Below, piece after piece: positions 53,992 through 62,231 of a stretch of DNA of 64,000 bases. Position numbers and translations under genes: made by a program. Location: contig CAWILH010000002.1 of the NCBI GenBank assembly GCA_963836915.1, positions 3,286,001 to 3,350,000 on the forward strand. Reading direction: 5' to 3'. This DNA is from Cryomorpha sp963836915. GTDB taxonomy: Bacteria; Bacteroidota; Bacteroidia; Flavobacteriales_D; Cryomorphaceae. The notes under the pieces were generated by a model. It did no database searches. It saw nothing but the letters and a program-made list of their open reading frames with translations, and had not been told where the DNA came from. Each line of letters opens with the position of its first letter. The first letter of the stretch is position 1.

Positions 53992-54563
53992 ATACGTTCC
54001 TTGAATGGGCAGCAGTCGCGTTTAATATTGCTTACGTGATCCTTGCTGCCCGCAAGAATAATTGGTGCTGGCCACTGGGTATCGTAGGTTCCGCGCTGAG
54101 CATCATGCTGTTCGTAAATACTAAGCTCTACGCAGAGTCGGTGCTTTTTAGCTATTATATTGTAATGGGCTTCTACGGCTGGTGGCAGTGGAGTGGGCAT
54201 AGATCTGATTCCAATGATCTGGAAATCAAGCAGTGGAAAATTACCAAGCACATTAAAGTTCTTCTCTTGGGCTATTTCGGCACCACAGTTCTTTTCGGGG
54301 TTCTTCAGCATTTTACAGATGCAGTGATGCCACTACTTGATTCCTTCACCACCGTGTTTAGCTTTATTGCGACTTGGATGGTTGCCAAAAGGCTACTTGA
54401 AAATTGGATTTACTGGATAGCCATTGATGCATTGACGATCTATCTTTATGCTTCCCGCGGGCTCAATCTTTATGCGGCCCTGTCGGCGGTGTATACCCTT
54501 ATGGCCATCTATGGTTATGTAGCTTCGTCCCGGGAAGCATCCCAAAAAACTTTTTCTAGATGA
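53988..54563 (+). CDS. pnuT: PnuC-family transporter, probably thiamine (PnuT-type)
   Basis: 191 residues with seven transmembrane helices and the family's Trp-rich motif ARKNNWCWPLGIVGSALSIM and GFYGWWQWSG. PnuC carriers move nicotinamide riboside or, in the PnuT branch, thiamine by facilitated diffusion, trapped by phosphorylation. TTG start overlapping the YkoF gene stop; its own stop overlaps the kinase start by 4 bp. Neighbouring YkoF and the TPP riboswitch make thiamine the better guess, though the NadR-like kinase leaves nicotinamide riboside open. Confidence 0.85.
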   Translation: MNTFLEWAAVAFNIAYVILAARKNNWCWPLGIVGSALSIMLFVNTKLYAESVLFSYYIVMGFYGWWQWSGHRSDSNDLEIKQWKITKHIKVLLLGYFGTTVLFGVLQHFTDAVMPLLDSFTTVFSFIATWMVAKRLLENWIYWIAIDALTIYLYASRGLNLYAALSAVYTLMAIYGYVASSREASQKTFSR

Positions 54564-55102
54564 GCATTCTACGTGTGGCAGTCACGGGCCCTGAATCATC
54601 GGGAAAGTCTGATCTTACCGTTCATCTCGCGGCTTATTTTGATACAAGCTTTGCCGCCGAGTATGCGCGGGGCTATTTGCAGGAGCGCGGTGGGGCGTAT
54701 GAAATAGATGATCTTCAGGCCATTCTAAAAGGTCAAATGGCAGCCGAGTCAGAAGCGCTAGCTTCCGCCAAAAATGTGTGTTTTTTTGATACAGATGCGC
54801 TCGTGATCAAGGTTTGGGCGGCATTTAGATTTGGTACAGTGCCAGATGCCATAGCCCAGGTCTCGCTCAGTGAGCGATATGATTATTACCTGCTCTGCAA
54901 GCCCGATCTTCCTTGGGTTCCCGACGCGCTGCGGGAGAGTCCCGATCAGAAAGAGCGGAATGTGCTTTTTGATATATACCATGAGAAGTTGAGAGCGAGC
55001 GAGCTGCCTTACGGCATCATTTGCGGAAGCGGAAGAAGTAGGACGGAAAGCGCGGAAAAGCTAATCGGGAGACAAATTCAATTTTGGGATCAACAAAAAT
55101 AA
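54560..55102 (+). CDS. NadR-like P-loop kinase (AAA_28), putative thiamine or nicotinamide-riboside kinase
   Basis: 180 residues, a stand-alone version of the kinase domain of NadR. Walker A VAVTGPESSGKSDL (about 6-19), AAEYARGYLQ, FFDTDALVIKVW and DYYLLCKPDLPWVPDALRES. In NadR this domain phosphorylates nicotinamide riboside. Here its partners are a PnuC-type carrier and a YkoF-like thiamine binder, so it may phosphorylate imported thiamine and trap it. Which substrate is right cannot be told from sequence. Its stop lies only about 15 bp before the TPP riboswitch. Confidence 0.82.
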   Translation: MSILRVAVTGPESSGKSDLTVHLAAYFDTSFAAEYARGYLQERGGAYEIDDLQAILKGQMAAESEALASAKNVCFFDTDALVIKVWAAFRFGTVPDAIAQVSLSERYDYYLLCKPDLPWVPDALRESPDQKERNVLFDIYHEKLRASELPYGIICGSGRSRTESAEKLIGRQIQFWDQQK

Positions 55103-55116
55103 ATTAGCTTTGCGCC

Positions 55117-55237
55117 ATCTCACAGGGGTGCCTATATCTGAAGCCAAGCGTGGCAGAAAGACAGGCTGAGATCATACCCTACAATTCTACTCGATTTGAA
55201 TTGTACACCTGATCCGGTTAGTACCGGCGTAGGGAGC
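55117..55237 (+). ncRNA. TPP riboswitch (THI element)
   Basis: Canonical conserved cores in order: CAGGGGTGCC near 55123, GGCTGAGATCATACCC near 55164 (pyrimidine-sensing), ACCTGATCCGGTTAGTACCG near 55207 with GGCGTAGGGA (pyrophosphate-sensing). A variable P3a-like stem lies in between. It precedes the TonB receptor gene by ~60 bp, so the receptor is predicted to be shut off when thiamine pyrophosphate is plentiful. I see no strong intrinsic terminator, so translational control is likely. Confidence 0.96.
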
Positions 55238-55296
55238 CAAATTAGTTTGCCAGATGTCTCCTCGGCAGTTCGGCCCTAATTAAAATTTAATTTAGA

Positions 55297-55749
55297 ATGT
55301 TTAAAATCTGGAAGTACGCCGCAGTAGTGGCTATGCTCTACTCGAGCCATATTATGGCGCAGGTAGGAATTTATGGATCGGTGACAGGTCTTGATAACGA
55401 GCCCCTGCCGGGTGCTCATGTTCGGGTAAGCCATTCAGTTGCAGCAGCCTATTCTGACGCTGATGGGTCATTCGCTATTAATGGGCTCAAACCCGATACG
55501 CTGGAGATCACGGCCACTTATGTCGGCTATGAACCTTTTAAATCGACGGCCTATTATGCAAAAGGAACACATACTGTATACATCGAATTGGTGCCGCGCA
55601 CCTACCTCACAGATGAACTGGTGGTGCAGGCTACAAGGCTCGCCCCCCAGGCTCCCGCGACCTTTAAGAACATCGAAAAGAAGGATATCGAAATGCTCAA
55701 TCTTGGGCAAGACCTTCCTATGCTGCTTCGCTCGACCCTTCTTTTGTAG
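55297..55749 (+). pseudogene. 5' part of the TPP-riboswitch TonB receptor, before a frameshift
   Basis: Signal peptide (MFKIWKYAAVVAMLYSSHIMA), a carboxypeptidase-regulatory-like domain (VGIYGSVTGLDNEPLPGAHV) and the start of the plug (DELVVQATRLAPQAPATFKN, GQDLPMLL). It stops early at 55749. One extra C in the CCC at 55736-55738 would continue as STPSFVATSDAGAGVGYTG in the frame of the next entry, giving one receptor of about 816 residues. Confidence 0.87.
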
Positions 55750-55772
55750 CTACCAGCGATGCCGGCGCGGGA

Positions 55773-57746
55773 GTGGGCTACACGGGGATCCGCATTCGTG
55801 GAAGCGATCAAACGCGTATCAATGTTACCGTAAATGGAATACCTATCAATGATTCAGAATCGCAAGGTGTATTTTGGATCAATATGCCCGATCTTGCTAC
55901 CAGCCTGAGCAGTGCGCAAATACAGCGGGGGCTTGGTTCTTCGACCAATGGATCTGGAGCCTTCGGAGCTTCCATAAACTTAGAGACCAGCCAGATTTCT
56001 TCAGAGCCCGCAGGTCTTATTTCAAATAGTTTCGGATCATTCAATACGATGAAAAATACCGTGCAGTACGCTTCGGGAAGGCAGAAGAATGGATTTGCTT
56101 TTGAAGGCCGACTTTCCAATATTCAGTCGGACGGATATATAGATCGCGCATCGAGCAAGCTCCAAAGCTATTATTTAAACGCCGGATACTTCGGTGAGAA
56201 AACAATCATCAAAGCCATCTCTTTTGCGGGAAGCGAGCGCACCTACCAGAGTTGGTACGGTACGCCAGAGTCGCGCGTGGAAGGAGATGTGCAGGGTATG
56301 CTCGACTTTGCTTCCAGCGAAGGGCTGAATGAAGCCCAAACTGAAAACCTGCTCAATTCGGGGCGCACCTATAATTTTTATACCTACGATAATGAGGTTG
56401 ATGACTATGATCAAGCGCATTATCAACTCCACCTGCTCCGAGAGCTAAACCCTGATTTGACCTTATCGTTGGCGGGCCATTATACCCATGGCGAAGGGTT
56501 TTTTGAACAGTTCAGGGACGACGATGATTTTATGGCTACTTACGGCAAGCCCTATCCCGTCATCGGAAATGAAACCATAGAGAGCGGCGACTTCATTCGC
56601 CGCAGGTGGCTTGACAACGATTTCTTTGGAGCCACCTACGCCCTTACATATGAAAAGGATCGCCACCGATTGATCTTTGGCGGTGGACTTCATTTCTATC
56701 GCGGCGATCATTTTGGCGAGATCGTCTGGGCAGAAGTTTCGCCTACCATTGATCATTTGGAGCGTTATTATGAAGGCATCGGCGATAAAGACGATCACTC
56801 GGCTTACGCCAAATGGGAATATAATATGGGACAGTGGAATTTCATGGCCGATATGCAGGTGCGCTCCGTGAATTATAGCGCCAGCGGTATAGATAATGAT
56901 TTGCAAAGCATTGACGTAATGCGTGATTTTCTCTTTTTTAATCCAAAGGCAGGTGTGCGTTACAATCTCGATGATCAAAATGGCCTTTACGTCTATTTTG
57001 GCCGAGGCAACCGGGAGCCCGTGCGCAGCGATTTTATTGATTCACCTGCCGGCGAAGCACCCAAGCATGAAACTTTGAACAATTTAGAAATTGGTTATAC
57101 TTATACAGCATCTCAATTTTTGCTCAATGCCAATGGATACCTTATGGCGTACGAAAATCAATTGGTGCTGACCGGTGAGCTGAACGACGTAGGCTCTTCC
57201 GTGCGCAGGAATGTAGACGAAAGCTACCGTATCGGTTTGGAGATTGATGCGACCTATCGCTTCTCAAAACTTCTCAGTTGGAATGCCAATGCAACCTTTA
57301 GTCAAAATAAGATCCGGGATTTCAGTGAAGTGGTTTATGATTATTCCAGTGATGATTTCGGCGTAGTCGAGAATTCTTTTTCCGAGACCGATATTAGCTT
57401 TAGCCCTAGTATCATAGCGGCCAGCAGGTTGAATTTTACCCCCATTAAAAGGATGGAAGTCAACCTTATCTCCAAGTATGTAGGAGAGCAGTTCCTGGAT
57501 AATACCCAAAGCGACAGCCGCAAGCTTGATGACTATTTCGTGAATGATCTGCGCTTCGCCTATTCCATCCAAAATAAAGTATTCAAAGAAATTCAGCTCA
57601 GCTTATTGGTCAATAATATATTCGATGCCATCTATTCATCAAACGGTTATAGCTATTCATATATCGTTGATGAATTGGTGACCCAGAATTTTTATTACCC
57701 GCAGGCCGGAACGAATTTTCTGGTCGGATTGAACTTAAGCTTCTAG
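55773..57746 (+). CDS. Thiamine-type TonB-dependent receptor, main part (plug and barrel)
   Basis: Plug remainder (GIRIRGSDQTRINVTVNGIP, VFWINMPDLATSLSSAQIQR) and a complete barrel ending in YPQAGTNFLVGLNLSF. Reading begins at an internal start; the real gene begins at 55297 and lies directly behind the TPP riboswitch. It should import thiamine or a precursor such as HMP across the outer membrane using TonB energy. Its 3' end overlaps the convergent ThiE-like gene by 12 bp. Confidence 0.9.
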   Translation: MGYTGIRIRGSDQTRINVTVNGIPINDSESQGVFWINMPDLATSLSSAQIQRGLGSSTNGSGAFGASINLETSQISSEPAGLISNSFGSFNTMKNTVQYASGRQKNGFAFEGRLSNIQSDGYIDRASSKLQSYYLNAGYFGEKTIIKAISFAGSERTYQSWYGTPESRVEGDVQGMLDFASSEGLNEAQTENLLNSGRTYNFYTYDNEVDDYDQAHYQLHLLRELNPDLTLSLAGHYTHGEGFFEQFRDDDDFMATYGKPYPVIGNETIESGDFIRRRWLDNDFFGATYALTYEKDRHRLIFGGGLHFYRGDHFGEIVWAEVSPTIDHLERYYEGIGDKDDHSAYAKWEYNMGQWNFMADMQVRSVNYSASGIDNDLQSIDVMRDFLFFNPKAGVRYNLDDQNGLYVYFGRGNREPVRSDFIDSPAGEAPKHETLNNLEIGYTYTASQFLLNANGYLMAYENQLVLTGELNDVGSSVRRNVDESYRIGLEIDATYRFSKLLSWNANATFSQNKIRDFSEVVYDYSSDDFGVVENSFSETDISFSPSIIAASRLNFTPIKRMEVNLISKYVGEQFLDNTQSDSRKLDDYFVNDLRFAYSIQNKVFKEIQLSLLVNNIFDAIYSSNGYSYSYIVDELVTQNFYYPQAGTNFLVGLNLSF

Positions 57747-58376
57747 TCTTTTGACCATAATTTCTTCGCTTAGCTTAAAGGCTTCAACCAATAATTGGCT
57801 TGGTGCGGCGTCGCCTTCCCAAATGGAGCCGTGAAACGCAACTCCATGAAACCCATTGCTGGCGGCTAATTCCATTTTTTCGGCTGTTATTCCGCCCAGC
57901 GCATAGATCGGTTGCTTGGCTTGGGGTATGAGTATGAGAAGCGCTCTGCGGCTAAATCCTGCCGAGAGCGAGCTGCGCGATACACTGTCGAATACCGGGC
58001 TTAAAAAAGCGTAGCTATACCGTCGCCTGTCATTGGTCACATCGGTGAGTTTATGAAAGGTGCGGGTTACCACCAGCTCTGGGTTTAGCTTCCGCTTTAT
58101 CCAAATTCTCAGTTGATAGAAACCGTTTCGCTTTCGGTGATTGCGGCTCAGGTGTATGCCTCCAAGACCGAGCTGATCGGCCAGCGCGTGGTAGGAGTGT
58201 ATGATGAGCCGCTTCCTGAACTTCACCGGATACCGCCGGATATAATCTGCAAGTTCTTTCTTGCTCATTCTTGGCTTTCGAATATGAAAGTGGGTGAGGC
58301 CTGCATCAAACATTCGCACCACTTCTTCTATCTCGTTTTGCTCGGAGCGCGGACTCGATATTACCACTATATCCAT
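57735..58376 (-). CDS. ThiE/TenI-like thiamine phosphate synthase family protein
   Basis: 213 residues, TIM barrel. HFHIRKPRMSKKELADYI, LIIHSYHALADQLGLGGIHLSR, SPVFDSVSR and YALGGITAEKMELAASNGFHGVA match the ThiE/TenI pattern. It lacks some ThiE diphosphate-binding residues and looks TenI-like, so it may be an aminotransferase-type thiazole tautomerase-like relative or a true ThiE. Convergent with the thiamine receptor, and 3 bp from the GGGP synthase gene, with which it is likely co-transcribed. Confidence 0.8.
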   Translation of the reverse strand: MDIVVISSPRSEQNEIEEVVRMFDAGLTHFHIRKPRMSKKELADYIRRYPVKFRKRLIIHSYHALADQLGLGGIHLSRNHRKRNGFYQLRIWIKRKLNPELVVTRTFHKLTDVTNDRRRYSYAFLSPVFDSVSRSSLSAGFSRRALLILIPQAKQPIYALGGITAEKMELAASNGFHGVAFHGSIWEGDAAPSQLLVEAFKLSEEIMVKRLEA

Positions 58377-58379
58377 AAC

Positions 58380-59129
58380 TTAGTTTCTGATAGACGCCAA
58401 TTCTAGAATAAATTCGGGATGGTATTCGGCCGCATTGCCTACCACCAGCATGTCGGCGCCGGCTTTGCGCAAGGCATCGGCAGTAGCGGTATTTCGTATG
58501 CCGCCACCTATTATGAGCGGATTGGTCGTGGTGGCTTTTACCGCGGAGACCATTTCTGGAGAGATGGCTTTTTCGGCGCCGCTGCCCCCATCCAGATAGG
58601 TCAGCTTCATTCCCATCATTTCACCTGCCAGCGCCGTGCACGCTGCTATTCCCGATTTCTCATAAGGTATAGGCATGGTATTGCTCATGTACTCTGCCGT
58701 GGTTGGCCTGCCGCAGCCTATTAATAGGTATGCTGTTGGAAGAATCTCTAGCGATGAATCGCGAAGCAGTGGAGCTGCGGCTACTTGATTTCCGATCAGA
58801 TAATCGGGATTTCGACCGCTCAATAGGGACAGAAAAAGTATCCCATCTGCATTATGATCAATATGCGCGGGTGACGAAGGGAAAAGCACGATAGGAATAT
58901 TGGTCATTTTCTTACACGCCGCTACCAGATCGAACCCTGCCTGTTTTGTGATCAGGCTTCCGCCAAATAAAAAGTAATCAACACCGGCCCGTTCGGCCAT
59001 GCCAATGATGTCGGCCAGCTGGTCAAAACTTCTTATGGAGTCGGGGTCGAGTAGCTGGCTGAGCAGCAGTCGACCTTTCGATTTTGCTTCTTGGATGTTA
59101 CGGAGTATTCCCAAATCTCTAAAATTCAA
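58380..59129 (-). CDS. Geranylgeranylglyceryl-phosphate synthase
   Basis: 249 residues, PcrB/GGGPS family TIM barrel: LLLSQLLDPDSI, YFLFGGSLIT, PIVLFPSSPAHI, GILFLSLLSGRNPDYLIGNQ, YLDGGSGAEKAIS and PLIIGGGIRNTATADALRKAGADMLVVGN. In archaea this enzyme makes the ether bond of membrane lipids; group II versions are known in Bacteroidota, where the physiological product is unclear. No partner lipid-biosynthesis gene is adjacent; the ThiE-like gene follows. Confidence 0.94.
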   Translation of the reverse strand: MNFRDLGILRNIQEAKSKGRLLLSQLLDPDSIRSFDQLADIIGMAERAGVDYFLFGGSLITKQAGFDLVAACKKMTNIPIVLFPSSPAHIDHNADGILFLSLLSGRNPDYLIGNQVAAAPLLRDSSLEILPTAYLLIGCGRPTTAEYMSNTMPIPYEKSGIAACTALAGEMMGMKLTYLDGGSGAEKAISPEMVSAVKATTTNPLIIGGGIRNTATADALRKAGADMLVVGNAAEYHPEFILELASIRN

Positions 59130-59151
59130 ATGTAATTTTATTCTTAGAAAT

Positions 59152-59760
59152 TTAGGCGATTAGATAGGCCAAGCTCATTCCGTCTAAATGATCTACGACC
59201 AATTCGTGCCGGTATTCTTGCCCAAAGCGAAGCACACGAACCGACGCCAGGTCTGAAATGGGGTCGTACTGTTCTACCCTGATGTCTTTAAATGCAAGGC
59301 TATGTCCGTAGGTTTTAAAAATGGCTTCCTTGATGCACCATATCAGGCTCAGCCCGAGCAAGTCGCTAGGTGCATTGATAAGTTCCAGCTCACCAGCATT
59401 TAAGAATTTTGGGGCTATTTTTAAAAGCTTTTCTACAGGTACCTGCACATCTATTCCAGATGCCAGTTCGGAAATCAGCACCGCCACTACATCATTAGAA
59501 TGGCTGAAAGAGATCTCAGGACCATTAAACAAAAAAGGTTTCTTCTGGCGGTAGGTTTGTATGGCCTGAGGGTATATTTCGCAGAGCAGAAACCGGGATG
59601 CCAGCCACTGCCTTCTTTTTTCTTGATGCTTTATTTTTTCAAACGGCGCCATCAAAAAGCCTTCTTTGCTCAGCCTATCCAAGAAAAATGCGTTTGGTTC
59701 TGAAGCCCGCCATAGCGCTACTTCAGCATTGGCTATTGATCTATAATAAATTAATGGCAT
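59152..59760 (-). CDS. 4'-phosphopantetheinyl transferase
   Basis: 202 residues, Sfp-type. The metal-binding motif GIDVQ (about 117) and WCIKEAIFKTYG (about 165-176) carry the conserved Asp, Glu and Lys. Converts apo- to holo-acyl- or peptidyl-carrier proteins. Divergent from ahcY with a 101-bp gap. Confidence 0.9.
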   Translation of the reverse strand: MPLIYYRSIANAEVALWRASEPNAFFLDRLSKEGFLMAPFEKIKHQEKRRQWLASRFLLCEIYPQAIQTYRQKKPFLFNGPEISFSHSNDVVAVLISELASGIDVQVPVEKLLKIAPKFLNAGELELINAPSDLLGLSLIWCIKEAIFKTYGHSLAFKDIRVEQYDPISDLASVRVLRFGQEYRHELVVDHLDGMSLAYLIA

Positions 59761-59822
59761 AGCGGCTTCTGTTTTGACGGGTGCAGCGGGGCTTTACAGC
59801 AAATCCGTTACTTCTAATTTTG

Positions 59823-59830
59823 TATCTTTG
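59823..59830 (+). promoter_or_regulatory. Candidate -7 promoter element for ahcY
   Basis: TATCTTTG, a full match to TAnnTTTG, followed by GCGG, 31 bp before the ahcY ATG. A -33 TTTG is not present at the expected distance. Confidence 0.5.
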
Positions 59831-59861
59831 CGGCTCAAAATTTAAAAAAACTGTTGAATAG

Positions 59862-61178
59862 ATGAGCAATTCTGCCGAAACAACGAAATTACCGTACAAA
59901 GTTAAAGACATTAATCTAGCCGATTGGGGCCGCAAAGAAATCAGGCTTGCTGAAGCTGAGATGCCCGGTCTTATGGCTTTGCGCGAAGAGTATGGAAAAG
60001 AAAAGCCACTGAAAGGGGCACGTATAGCAGGATGCCTGCACATGACTATTCAAACGGCCGTATTAATTGAAACGCTTGTAGAGCTGGGAGCCGATGTGAC
60101 TTGGTCCAGCTGTAATATATTTTCTACGCAAGATCACGCCGCCGCTGCAATAGCCGAGACGGGAGTGCCCGTATACGCCTGGAAAGGGATGACCGAAGAA
60201 GAGTTTAACTGGTGCATTGAGCAAACAATCATTTTTCCTGATGGTCAGCCATTGAATATGATCCTCGATGATGGGGGTGACCTTACCAATATGGTTTTCG
60301 ATCAATTTCCAGAGCTGGCATCTGGCATCCGCGGACTTTCAGAAGAGACCACTACCGGAGTGCACCGTCTGTATGAGCGCATGAGAAATGGCACATTGGT
60401 AATGCCTGCCATCAATGTAAATGATTCGGTGACCAAGTCGAAGTTTGACAATAAGTATGGATGTAAAGAATCTCTCGTAGATGCTATCCGCCGTGCTACC
60501 GACGTGATGATGGCTGGAAAAGTAGCCGTAGTCGCTGGGTATGGCGATGTCGGTAAAGGATCGGCAGCTTCTCTTCGCGGAGCAGGCGCACGTGTGATCG
60601 TTACAGAGATTGACCCGATATGCGCGCTTCAAGCCGCTATGGACGGGTTTGAAGTGAAGCGGATGGTAGATGCCGTCAAGGAAGTGGACATCGTAGTCAC
60701 TGCGACAGGTAATAAAGATATCATTGGCGGAAGCCACTTCGAGGGAATGAAAGATAAAGTGATCGTATGTAATATAGGCCACTTTGATAATGAGATCGAT
60801 GTATCTTGGCTCAATAAAAATCATGGCGCTTCTAAAGTTGTGATCAAGCCACAAGTCGATATGTACACTGTAAAAGGTAAAGACATTATCTTGCTTGCAG
60901 AAGGCAGACTTGTGAATCTGGGTTGCGCCACCGGCCACCCATCGTTTGTAATGTCAAATTCTTTTACCAATCAGGTGCTCGCTCAGCTTGAGCTATGGAA
61001 TAACTCGGATAATTATGAGAACAAGGTTTATACCTTGCCTAAGCATCTCGATGAAAAAGTAGCCCGCCTGCATTTGGAGAAGATTGGAGTGCAATTAGAA
61101 ACCCTGAGAAAAGATCAGGCAGACTATATCGGTGTAGAAGTAGAAGGCCCCTTTAAGCCAGAGATGTACCGGTACTAA
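59862..61178 (+). CDS. ahcY: Adenosylhomocysteinase
   Basis: 438 residues, NAD-dependent. Hydrolyses S-adenosylhomocysteine to adenosine and homocysteine, keeping methylation going. Visible motifs: GARIAGCLHMTIQTAVLIET, CNIFSTQDHAAAAIA, DGGDLTNMV, AGYGDVGKGSAASLRGAGA (NAD loop), CNIGHFDNEID and GCATGHPSFVMSNSFTNQ, ending FKPEMYRY. Length and ending match bacterial SahH. Terminator follows. Confidence 0.98.
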   Translation: MSNSAETTKLPYKVKDINLADWGRKEIRLAEAEMPGLMALREEYGKEKPLKGARIAGCLHMTIQTAVLIETLVELGADVTWSSCNIFSTQDHAAAAIAETGVPVYAWKGMTEEEFNWCIEQTIIFPDGQPLNMILDDGGDLTNMVFDQFPELASGIRGLSEETTTGVHRLYERMRNGTLVMPAINVNDSVTKSKFDNKYGCKESLVDAIRRATDVMMAGKVAVVAGYGDVGKGSAASLRGAGARVIVTEIDPICALQAAMDGFEVKRMVDAVKEVDIVVTATGNKDIIGGSHFEGMKDKVIVCNIGHFDNEIDVSWLNKNHGASKVVIKPQVDMYTVKGKDIILLAEGRLVNLGCATGHPSFVMSNSFTNQVLAQLELWNNSDNYENKVYTLPKHLDEKVARLHLEKIGVQLETLRKDQADYIGVEVEGPFKPEMYRY

Positions 61179-61204
61179 GTGTTGGTAATTTGTAGAACTC
61201 ATAG

Positions 61205-61228
61205 AGCCCCGGATAATTTATTCGGGGC
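61205..61228 (+). terminator. Intrinsic terminator after ahcY
   Basis: AGCCCCG / CGGGGCT stem extended by AT pairs, then ATTTTAATT, 27 bp after the ahcY stop. It may also serve the convergent lipoprotein gene. Confidence 0.85.
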
Positions 61229-61232
61229 TATT

Positions 61233-61664
61233 TTAATTAAAAACCCTGAGTAGGTTTACGTTGGGATTGTATTGTGTGCGGTATGTAGTAAGGGGACGCT
61301 CAGCTGGCTCAGTGATCGGTAGCCCATTTACTATTTCAAACTGAGCGCCGCAACAAAGGCTGTCAGTAGCTGTGATTCCATCATCTACTACTACTTGACA
61401 CCCATCCTGAACCCGGTAGGTGCAGTGTCGATCAAACGCTGAAAACGATTCCAGACTTGCCCGGTATACAATGATCCCTCGGCTGCCACCATTTAGATAG
61501 ACCCATCCCCCTGGATTTTGCAAAGCGCTAAAGCCAGGAAGGTTTATATTTATGGTCATATCTGTGGCCACGATGGGCACTTGATTGAGCTCGTCATCAT
61601 CATTATTGCACGCTTGGATAGCAATGATGGACAAAAAAAGGATTAGGGTAAAGCGAGTATGCAT
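61233..61664 (-). CDS. Rieske-fold-like lipoprotein lacking canonical cluster ligands
   Basis: 143 residues, lipoprotein signal with lipobox AIQAC. The body follows the Rieske layout (GGWVYLNGGSRGIIVYRASL, then FDRHCTY, SLCCGAQFEIVNGLP). In Rieske proteins the ligands are CxH and CxxH; here box 1 reads CTY and box 2 SLCC before GAQF, so both His ligands and one Cys are missing. A normal 2Fe-2S cluster is therefore not expected. Convergent with ahcY. Assignment by eye only. Confidence 0.6.
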   Translation of the reverse strand: MHTRFTLILFLSIIAIQACNNDDDELNQVPIVATDMTININLPGFSALQNPGGWVYLNGGSRGIIVYRASLESFSAFDRHCTYRVQDGCQVVVDDGITATDSLCCGAQFEIVNGLPITEPAERPLTTYRTQYNPNVNLLRVFN

Positions 61665-61677
61665 TTTTAGTAAAATT

Positions 61678-61989
61678 ATGAAACGAAAAAGAAGTATTTC
61701 TATTGTCTTATTATCCGCCTTTCTAATGGCGGGTTCTGGCGTTTTTGCGCAAAAGCAGGAAAAGCAACAATCGGTAGAGAAACAGCGAAAAGAGTTTCTG
61801 GAATTGCAGGATGAGCGAAAGCAAGAGTCTGCAAAGAAGATGGAAGCAGATCGTGAGAAACATCTTAAAATTCAAACAAAGGAGACCCGCAAGCGCATGA
61901 AAAAGAATAAGAAAAAGATGCGCCGGTTAAAAAACGATAAGCATCAAGACAGCTTTCTCAAAAGGCTATTTACCAAAAAGCCACATTGA
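61678..61989 (+). CDS. Small exported basic helical protein
   Basis: 103 residues from the ATG at 61678, chosen for its signal peptide (MKRKRSISIVLLSAFLMAGSGVFAQ). The mature part is almost entirely Lys, Glu, Arg and Gln (EKQRKEFLELQDERKQES, KETRKRMKKNKKKMRRLK), predicted as one long helix. No family recognised. Divergent from the Rieske-like gene by 13 bp. Confidence 0.65.
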   Translation: MKRKRSISIVLLSAFLMAGSGVFAQKQEKQQSVEKQRKEFLELQDERKQESAKKMEADREKHLKIQTKETRKRMKKNKKKMRRLKNDKHQDSFLKRLFTKKPH

Positions 61990-62157
61990 AATAATACGAC
62001 TGGATTTGGTCATTCCATACCTTTTATCACTCATTAAGAGTTCCTTGGTTGACATTCATCAATCTAGAGAATATATGCCACAGAAACTGAATGATTAGAA
62101 TGTAGGTAGGATTGTAAGTTTTACCAATAAATTAAAACGGGCAACTGCCACTTCATC

Positions 62158-62188
62158 TTTGGTGGTCAATTATAAAAATCTATATTTA
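62158..62188 (+). promoter_or_regulatory. Promoter of the last TonB receptor gene
   Basis: TTTG at 62158-62161, 19-bp spacer, TATATTTA at 62181-62188, one base off the -7 consensus, 43 bp before the receptor ATG. The rest of the 242-bp gap 61990-62231 holds nothing I recognise. Confidence 0.6.
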
Positions 62189-62231
62189 CCGCCTTGTTGC
62201 TAAAAAGTTAAATAAACGTAATCTTTCATAT

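Noticed and set aside
53988..54563. Assignment as a nicotinamide-riboside transporter
   Set aside because: Possible because of the NadR-like kinase, but the YkoF-like neighbour and the TPP riboswitch favour thiamine; kept as the alternative.
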